From CAYXVB01 sp964467785 (GTDB taxonomy: Bacteria > Bdellovibrionota > UBA1018), in NCBI GenBank assembly GCA_964467785.1, contig CAYXVB010000070.1, positions 1-18,108 on the forward strand: DNA of 18,108 nucleotides, given 5' to 3'. This document shows positions 14,096 through 18,108 of the stretch, piece after piece. The notes beneath the pieces are model-generated. The model made no database searches. It had not been told where the DNA came from and saw nothing but the letters and a program-made list of their open reading frames with translations. The number at the start of each line of letters is the position of its first letter. The stretch's first letter is position 1. The position numbers were made by a program, and so were the translations under genes.

Positions 14096-15550
14096 TTAGT
14101 ATCCCGTTACGCGGTTGCGCCCACTCGCCTGGCGAGGGTCGTTTCGAAGCATTTCGAGCTCTTCCTCGGGCGTGAAGTCGTCTTCGTCGACCTCCGCCAG
14201 GTCTTCGAACCCCAGGGAAAGGAGAGCTGCCGAGTCGAATTGGTCATCGAGGGTCGCCTCGGAGTAGCCGGTGAACCTCAGCATCTCGTCTTGCATGCCA
14301 GGGAACCAGTAGGCGTCGGTGTCCCACCGAGTTCCTTCGCCACGCATTCTCCGCTGGAGGGAGCGGCCACGACTCGCCTTGTCCTTGATGGAGACCCTCT
14401 CCACGAAGTTGACCCACTTTCCGCGGCGCTGCATCTCCCTGCGGACCACCGGCCAGAGAGCAAGCCAAATCTGCCCCGTTTCCACCCAGAAGATGTCCGG
14501 ATTCCACCGATCGACGAGAGAGAAGATCTCCTCGCAAATCTCGAGGGAATCCCATCTCCCTACCCTCTGGTGGAGGAAGTGGAGGAGATTGTCCTGGCAC
14601 ATCCCGCCGACGGTCAAGGAGGTTCGATTCGCCTTGTCCTGCTTCGAGATCGCAAAGTCGGCGGCCGCGCACACGACCTTTGGTTTTTCGAAGTCCGTTT
14701 CCTTCATCGGGAGGAACCACTCCTTGCGGAGGTAGGCCTCGTCGGAATCGAGCGGGTCGTTCAGGTACTCTTGCGAGTAGCCCCCACTGTCGTGCTGGTT
14801 GATGTACTGCTGACGACGAGAGCGCAACCTTTCCTCGGGGAATTGTTCTGGCCAGAGGATGTCAGAGAAGTCGTCGAAGCCGGCGTGGGCCTTGAAGAAG
14901 AGCTGCCGCCACTCCGAGTCCTTCTGGAGTCGAGCAAGTAGGGAATCTTCGTGGAGGATGGTGCCGTGAAGGCGGACGAGGCCGCCCCTCCGCCTTGCGG
15001 GCATGAGGGCCCGGAAGAACCAGCGACGAAACTTCTCTCTTCGCTCTTTGCTTTCGACTTGTTCATCTTCTTCCAGGTCGTCGCCGATGATGATCCCAGG
15101 GCGGCGGCCATTCCACTTCAAGCCCCGCATCTTTTGTCCGGAGCCTTTGGCAATGATGCGGAACTCGTAGCTGTCACGCATCTTGCAGATCACTTCCGTC
15201 TTCGCATCGACGGTGAGGCCAGCGATCTTGAAGTGCTTGATGACCTCGTCGTTCTCTCTGAGCACCTTCGCGATGTCGCCCAAGTGATCCTTCGCGAGGT
15301 CCTCCGTCGCGGAGACAAGGACCGCGTAGGGATCGACTCGGAAAAGGAGGGCCGCCAGGCCCCAGTCGTGGGTGAAGGCGGTCGACTTCGCGTGCTCTCG
15401 AGGAGCAACGATCGTGCAAAGCTCGTGGCGGGTGCAGTAAAGCTCCCACCCCTGGCGATGGAACTCCGGCGTCGGCTGGGGGTTGTCGTACATCGGGGAC
15501 AGGAAAGTCCCCGCGAAACCCTCAACGAGGTCGGCGGTGAAGTCGATCAC
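14096..15550 (-). CDS. Terminase large subunit
   Basis: A protein of 484 residues. TerL is the ATPase motor and nuclease that cuts and pumps DNA into the procapsid. ATPase domain: Walker A variant APREHAKST (49-57), which has the A-P-R-x-H-A-K-S/T form of one TerL branch; Walker B GIIIGDDLEE (152-161), with E160 or E161 as likely catalytic glutamate. Nuclease domain (RNase H-like): D298 in AAADF, E357 in FWVETG, and D436/D439 in DDQFDSA. The start is GTG at 15550, overlapping the stop of the preceding gene (GTGA), with CGGAG 8 nt upstream. An earlier in-frame start at 15664 would overlap that gene by more than 100 nt. No small terminase gene is recognisable in the window. Confidence 0.93.
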   Translation of the reverse strand: MIDFTADLVEGFAGTFLSPMYDNPQPTPEFHRQGWELYCTRHELCTIVAPREHAKSTAFTHDWGLAALLFRVDPYAVLVSATEDLAKDHLGDIAKVLRENDEVIKHFKIAGLTVDAKTEVICKMRDSYEFRIIAKGSGQKMRGLKWNGRRPGIIIGDDLEEDEQVESKERREKFRRWFFRALMPARRRGGLVRLHGTILHEDSLLARLQKDSEWRQLFFKAHAGFDDFSDILWPEQFPEERLRSRRQQYINQHDSGGYSQEYLNDPLDSDEAYLRKEWFLPMKETDFEKPKVVCAAADFAISKQDKANRTSLTVGGMCQDNLLHFLHQRVGRWDSLEICEEIFSLVDRWNPDIFWVETGQIWLALWPVVRREMQRRGKWVNFVERVSIKDKASRGRSLQRRMRGEGTRWDTDAYWFPGMQDEMLRFTGYSEATLDDQFDSAALLSLGFEDLAEVDEDDFTPEEELEMLRNDPRQASGRNRVTGY

Positions 15551-15834
15551 GTCGTCGGCTCCGAAGCGAAGAAGGTCATTCGTTTGAGGAGGATTCGACC
15601 GGAGGTCGAGGTAACGGCGGCTTCGATCCAGCCGACCGATCCGACCACAGCGTCCTCGTCCCACTCCGCCCAGACGGTGATGACGTTGGAGGATTCGCTG
15701 GGGCTCGACTTGTCGATGTTTCCGCCAGCCGTGAGGACATACGACGCGATCGTGTCCTCGTCGTCGTTCAGCTCTGTGACGTCGAACTGGAAGTCCAGCT
15801 TTTCGCCAATTGCGAGCGGATAGGGCTGAAGCAT
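15547..15834 (-). CDS. Small beta-rich virion protein (possible fibre-tail adaptor)
   Basis: A protein of 95 residues with alternating strands (EKLDFQFDVTEL, NVITVWAEWDED, VGWIEAAVTSTSGRILLKRMTF). The pattern and length fit an Ig-like sandwich, and such small proteins are often annotated as fibre-tail adaptors beside appendage genes. Conserved residues cannot be checked here. I chose the ATG at 15834, which overlaps the previous TGA by 1 nt (TGATG) with AGGAGG 5 nt upstream; the GTG one codon earlier (15837) is too close to that site. The TerL gene starts inside its stop codon, so this gene is tightly linked to packaging genes. Adaptor role is inference. Confidence 0.7.
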   Translation of the reverse strand: MLQPYPLAIGEKLDFQFDVTELNDDEDTIASYVLTAGGNIDKSSPSESSNVITVWAEWDEDAVVGSVGWIEAAVTSTSGRILLKRMTFFASEPTT

Positions 15835-16637
15835 CACGTCCTCCTGACCTTGACAGAGCGGGGGCCTTGGCGAGTTTTCAACGTCCTAGCTCCTTGGGCG
15901 AGCGTGACCTTTCGAGGGGACTCGTGAGAGAGCACCTTCGAAAAGTCGGCGGAAACCGAGGCGACGCCAGCCGCAAGCACCCCGCGAGTGATGGCGACTG
16001 TGAACGCTCCGAGGCTGAAGTCCGCCACAAGAGCTCCAACGCCAGCGGCCGCAAGGGCACTCGGAACGATCGTGAGGACTTGGCCGGGGGAAACCTGAAA
16101 GGTCGCTGACCCAGCTGCGAGCAGCGGGCTCGTGAGCGACAGCCCGAACTCTGCGTCGGTCCCAAAGTAACGCGTCCCGAAGTAGTAGCTCCCGAAGTAC
16201 CCACCGCCGAAGTACCTTCCAACGCCTGGGGCACCGCCGATTGTGAGGTCGATCGAGGCAGCAAGCGTCGCTTGCCCTGTGGCAAATAGCTGAAGAGGCG
16301 CACTGAGGTCGAACACATCGCCGAGTGTGGAGTCGATGCTCGAAACATTGATGCCGACGACTGAGGAGGCCTGGATACCCTGCAAGACCGCGACGGTATG
16401 GAGGTTGGAGATCCCAAGGGTAGCCGTACCGAAGAGGGCCGTACCAGAAGCTGAAAGCCCTGAAGAGACCGAGACTGTGTGCGGGGCGGAGTCGCCTTGC
16501 TTCGAGAAGTACCTCGGGCCGAAGTACCCCGAGCCGAAGTACCTCTCCCCGAAGTAATAGGCGGGAGAAGTGAGTCCGGTCTTGCCAAAGTAGGCGCCAC
16601 CGAAGTATCTCCCGCCGAAGTACGCACCGCCGAACAC
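15834..16637 (-). CDS. YFG-repeat protein, putative tail appendage component
   Basis: A protein of 267 residues, starting with GTG at 16637 (AGAGG upstream). The frame has no other good start. Two tracts of pentapeptides with YFG at every fifth residue lie at 6-45 and 141-159. Between and after them are Ala/Gly/Ser/Val-rich beta strands, with a duplicated HTV(S/A)V motif 27 residues apart (53 and 80) and similar strands at 165-235. The C-terminus is strongly basic (RKVTLAQGARTLKTRQG, then RSVKVRRT). No signal peptide, cysteine or catalytic motif is seen. It follows two beta-rich structural proteins, so it may be part of an appendage. From memory, aromatic short repeats (YFG, YFN or FQ) occur in uncharacterised phage proteins; I know of no function. 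Confidence 0.75.
   Translation of the reverse strand: MFGGAYFGGRYFGGAYFGKTGLTSPAYYFGERYFGSGYFGPRYFSKQGDSAPHTVSVSSGLSASGTALFGTATLGISNLHTVAVLQGIQASSVVGINVSSIDSTLGDVFDLSAPLQLFATGQATLAASIDLTIGGAPGVGRYFGGGYFGSYYFGTRYFGTDAEFGLSLTSPLLAAGSATFQVSPGQVLTIVPSALAAAGVGALVADFSLGAFTVAITRGVLAAGVASVSADFSKVLSHESPRKVTLAQGARTLKTRQGPRSVKVRRT
16161..16217 (-). repeat. Second YFG pentapeptide tract
   Basis: Four in-frame copies of a pentapeptide with Y-F-G at residues 142, 147, 152 and 157, exactly 5 residues (15 nt) apart. Codons vary (TACTTCGG, TACTTTGG), so the DNA copies have diverged while the protein repeat is kept. Confidence 0.85.
16503..16637 (-). repeat. First YFG pentapeptide tract
   Basis: Seven in-frame copies with Y-F-G (last one Y-F-S) at residues 6, 11, 16, 28, 33, 38 and 43. 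Spacing is exactly 5 within each of two runs, which are separated by a KTGLTSPAY spacer. On the plus strand the copies show as CCGAAGTA units 15 nt apart. Confidence 0.88.
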
Positions 16638-16649
16638 AGCCAGCCTCTA

Positions 16650-17315
16650 TCAGGTCCCGTCCTTCGTCGCGAAGGCGGAGCGGTTGCCGTTGCTGTCCAC
16701 GGTGGCGACGATGCGATCCTTGGAGTCGGCATCGTCCCTGAAGGAAACCGTCGTGCCGCCGAGGCCGGAGACCTTGCCGCACAGCGCCGAGTACATGAGG
16801 CGAAGCATGGTGAGGAAGCTCTTCGAGTTCTCCACGTTGGAGAGGGCGGTGCCAGAGATGTGCGTCGTGTTGACTTCGGGGCGGCCAGAAGAGAACGTCC
16901 CGGCGGTCCCCCCGAAGGCATCGACATCGACCTTTGGCTTACCGGCGAACCCCTCGGCTGCAACGATGCGGAAGGCGCAGGCCACGAAGCTCATCGCCAC
17001 GCCATCGACGGTCACCGCGGAGATGACCACATGGAACCATCCGCCGGTCGTGTAGAAGCTCGCGTCGGTGTTGTCCGACGTGTCGATGCTGAACCCTTGG
17101 ATGCCGGTGATCCCGTCGAAGTCGATGCCGTCGGTGTCCAGCAAGGTGAAGCCGGCGGTCGAACTGCGCTGGGTTGTGCTGCCGTTCTTGTAGACGAGGA
17201 TGTCGCCGACGGCAAACCCACTCATCGTGATCGGAGCACCCGTCGCGGCCGCGAAGGTGTCGAAGAGGTGGTACAGCGTACCGCCGGCTGGGATGGTGTA
17301 GACAGGGTATGCCAT
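16650..17315 (-). CDS. Conserved phage virion protein, beta-sandwich type
   Basis: A protein of 221 residues. It has the pattern MAYPVYTIPAGGTLYHLFDTF, then ITMSGFAVGDILVYKNGSTTQR, then GFTLLDTDGIDFDGITGIQGFSIDTSDNT, FYTTGGWFHVVISAVTVDG and VACAFRIV. This is a signature I recognise from hypothetical proteins common in environmental phage genomes; it forms a beta-sandwich-like N-terminal domain. The C-terminal part (about 145-221) is less familiar (TTHISGTALSNVENSKSFL). AGGATG lies upstream of the ATG at 17315, 4 nt after the previous stop. Its neighbours (beta-rich genes before and after) suggest a virion surface or tail-appendage protein. Receptor or sugar binding is possible but not shown. 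Confidence 0.8.
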   Translation of the reverse strand: MAYPVYTIPAGGTLYHLFDTFAAATGAPITMSGFAVGDILVYKNGSTTQRSSTAGFTLLDTDGIDFDGITGIQGFSIDTSDNTDASFYTTGGWFHVVISAVTVDGVAMSFVACAFRIVAAEGFAGKPKVDVDAFGGTAGTFSSGRPEVNTTHISGTALSNVENSKSFLTMLRLMYSALCGKVSGLGGTTVSFRDDADSKDRIVATVDSNGNRSAFATKDGT

Positions 17316-17319
17316 GGTG

Positions 17320-18030
17320 TCATCCTAGAAGAGCTGAGCCGAGGACTCGGCTGTTGGTGAGGGGGGAGGAGCCGAGCATGGATGGTGCGGCCTGGCCCGC
17401 GCCCACCAGCGCGACAGCACCCCAGTACCCGGCGACGACGCTGCCAGCGAATTGGACCCCCAGCGAGTCACCGGAAGCCGTCGATGTCTTGCTGAGACCG
17501 AGCGTCCTGTTGTCCGTCGCGCCAATCTGCGTCGTTCCGGCAACCGGGGCGTGACCCGATGAGTAGACATCCTCATCGACAAACAGCATCAGCATGGGGT
17601 CGCCGGCCACGTTGCCTGCCGGAATCGCCGTGATCTGGGTCGTGCCGGTGTTCTTGACTTCCTTGTACCCGCGCACCGTGCCGTCCGCGCCGTCATAGAC
17701 GCCAGCCACCAGTCGCGCGTAGTCGTAGATGCCAACCCCGGTCATCCGAATGAAACCAGTGCCGGCGGTCGGGTTGATGAGCTGATAGTGGAAGAACGAG
17801 TACGGGCCGCCCTCCGGGGGCGTGCGTGCGCCACCAAGCGGGCTCACCGTCTGGTTGAACACCGAACCGGCTGCGTCGTTGCGCCACGTCATCGTGGCCG
17901 GAGGACGAGCCGTGGGCGACATCAGGAGGACGTGCAACACCCCCGCGCCGCTCGGGATCGTGAACGCATCGGTGTCCCGCGTGGTCTGGTCGCTGACCGT
18001 TGACTTGAAGGTGGAGGCGAGGAGGCTCAT
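17320..18030 (-). CDS. Beta-rich virion protein, appendage-type
   Basis: A protein of 236 residues, from the ATG at 18030, 2 nt after the previous stop with GGAG 11 nt upstream. The frame is open further upstream, but that would overlap the previous gene's end. Strands alternate throughout (AFTIPSGAGVLHVLLMSP, TMTWRNDAAGSVF, SFFHYQLINPTAGTGFIRMT, ARLVAGVYDGADGTVRGY). The stretch YQLINPTAGTGFIRMT recalls the (Y-x-L-x-NP-x-x-G-x-x-x-V) strand in phage and bacterial surface jelly-roll-like proteins. No catalytic motif or signal peptide. It most likely belongs to the tail appendage or shell decoration, judged from neighbours only. Confidence 0.72.
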   Translation of the reverse strand: MSLLASTFKSTVSDQTTRDTDAFTIPSGAGVLHVLLMSPTARPPATMTWRNDAAGSVFNQTVSPLGGARTPPEGGPYSFFHYQLINPTAGTGFIRMTGVGIYDYARLVAGVYDGADGTVRGYKEVKNTGTTQITAIPAGNVAGDPMLMLFVDEDVYSSGHAPVAGTTQIGATDNRTLGLSKTSTASGDSLGVQFAGSVVAGYWGAVALVGAGQAAPSMLGSSPLTNSRVLGSALLG

Positions 18031-18032
18031 TT

Positions 18033-18108
18033 TTAGACGGCTCCGGGGTTGATGCGGATGATCTGCGCAGGGACGCTGGTGAACGGGCACCAGATGTAGT
18101 GCCCTGGC
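18033..18108 (-). CDS. C-terminal end of an upstream structural-type gene
   Basis: Only the last 24 or so residues are present (PGHYIWCPFTSVPAQIIRIN, ending GAV), read from the right edge to the TAA at 18033. The frame avoids the frame of the following gene and lies 2 nt from its start. The identity cannot be told from so little; I call it a coding end because of the same-strand packing and the plausible amino-acid composition. Confidence 0.6.
   Translation of the reverse strand, partial: PGHYIWCPFTSVPAQIIRINPGAV

Noticed and set aside
15551..15664. Longer N-terminus for TerL starting at 15664
   Set aside because: The extension is Arg/Gly/Asp-rich, overlaps the previous gene by more than 100 nt, and a GTG at 15550 with good spacing and GTGA overlap explains the start.
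18031..18090. Longer start for the gene ending at 17320
   Set aside because: That extension overlaps the end of the upstream gene; the ATG at 18030 sits 2 nt after its stop.
1..18108. tRNA, CRISPR array, insertion sequence, attachment site, defence or toxin genes
   Set aside because: I saw no cloverleaf, spaced repeats, transposase, terminal repeats or recognisable defence protein by reading both strands; a tRNA scan and CRISPR search were not possible here.

Overview
The window is a GC-rich (roughly 60 % by eye) piece of a tailed bacteriophage or prophage genome. Every gene I can support lies on the minus strand, packed head to tail, mostly with 4-nt ATGA/GTGA stop-start overlaps or gaps of a few bases. 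It is a virion-morphogenesis cassette of podovirus type. The terminase, portal, capsid, P22 gp4-like and gp10-like tail parts and three ejection-protein-like genes point to a short-tailed phage with a P22-like portal/tail machine. No tail-tube, sheath, tape-measure, integrase, replication or lysis enzyme gene was recognised, so lifestyle and host cannot be read from this piece; GC content and codon use only suggest a GC-rich bacterial host.

Layout in transcription order (right to left). (1) 18108-15547: the end of one upstream gene, then four beta-rich virion or appendage-like proteins, one with unusual YFG pentapeptide repeats. (2) 15550-11589: large terminase (TerL), a double zinc-ribbon protein, the P22-type portal and a small protein whose start is buried inside the portal gene. 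(3) 11596-8336: a GroES-like co-chaperonin, a scaffold-like coiled-coil protein, a conserved structural-type protein, a capsid decoration-type protein and the major capsid protein. (4) 8335-8242: the only real intergenic gap, with a perfect 11-bp hairpin just after the capsid gene and a second potential structure that can cover the next gene's ribosome binding site. (5) 8241-4382: two accessory structural proteins, a one-helix membrane protein, the gp4-like adaptor, the gp10-like tail hub and a short fibre/hub-like protein. (6) 4373-1: three proteins positioned like P22 gp7/gp20/gp16. The last runs off the left edge and carries a polyvalent-protein-like module with an EVQSD motif.

Working together: TerL packages DNA through the portal into a shell made from the capsid and scaffold-like proteins, perhaps folded with help from the phage Cpn10. 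The gp4/gp10-like proteins then close and extend the portal channel, the fibre-like proteins mediate attachment, and the ejection proteins enter the cell with the DNA. No defence system or other clearly new system stands out. The features most worth a second look are the EVQSD-module ejection protein, the YFG-repeat protein, the 134-nt portal overlap and the post-capsid RNA structures.
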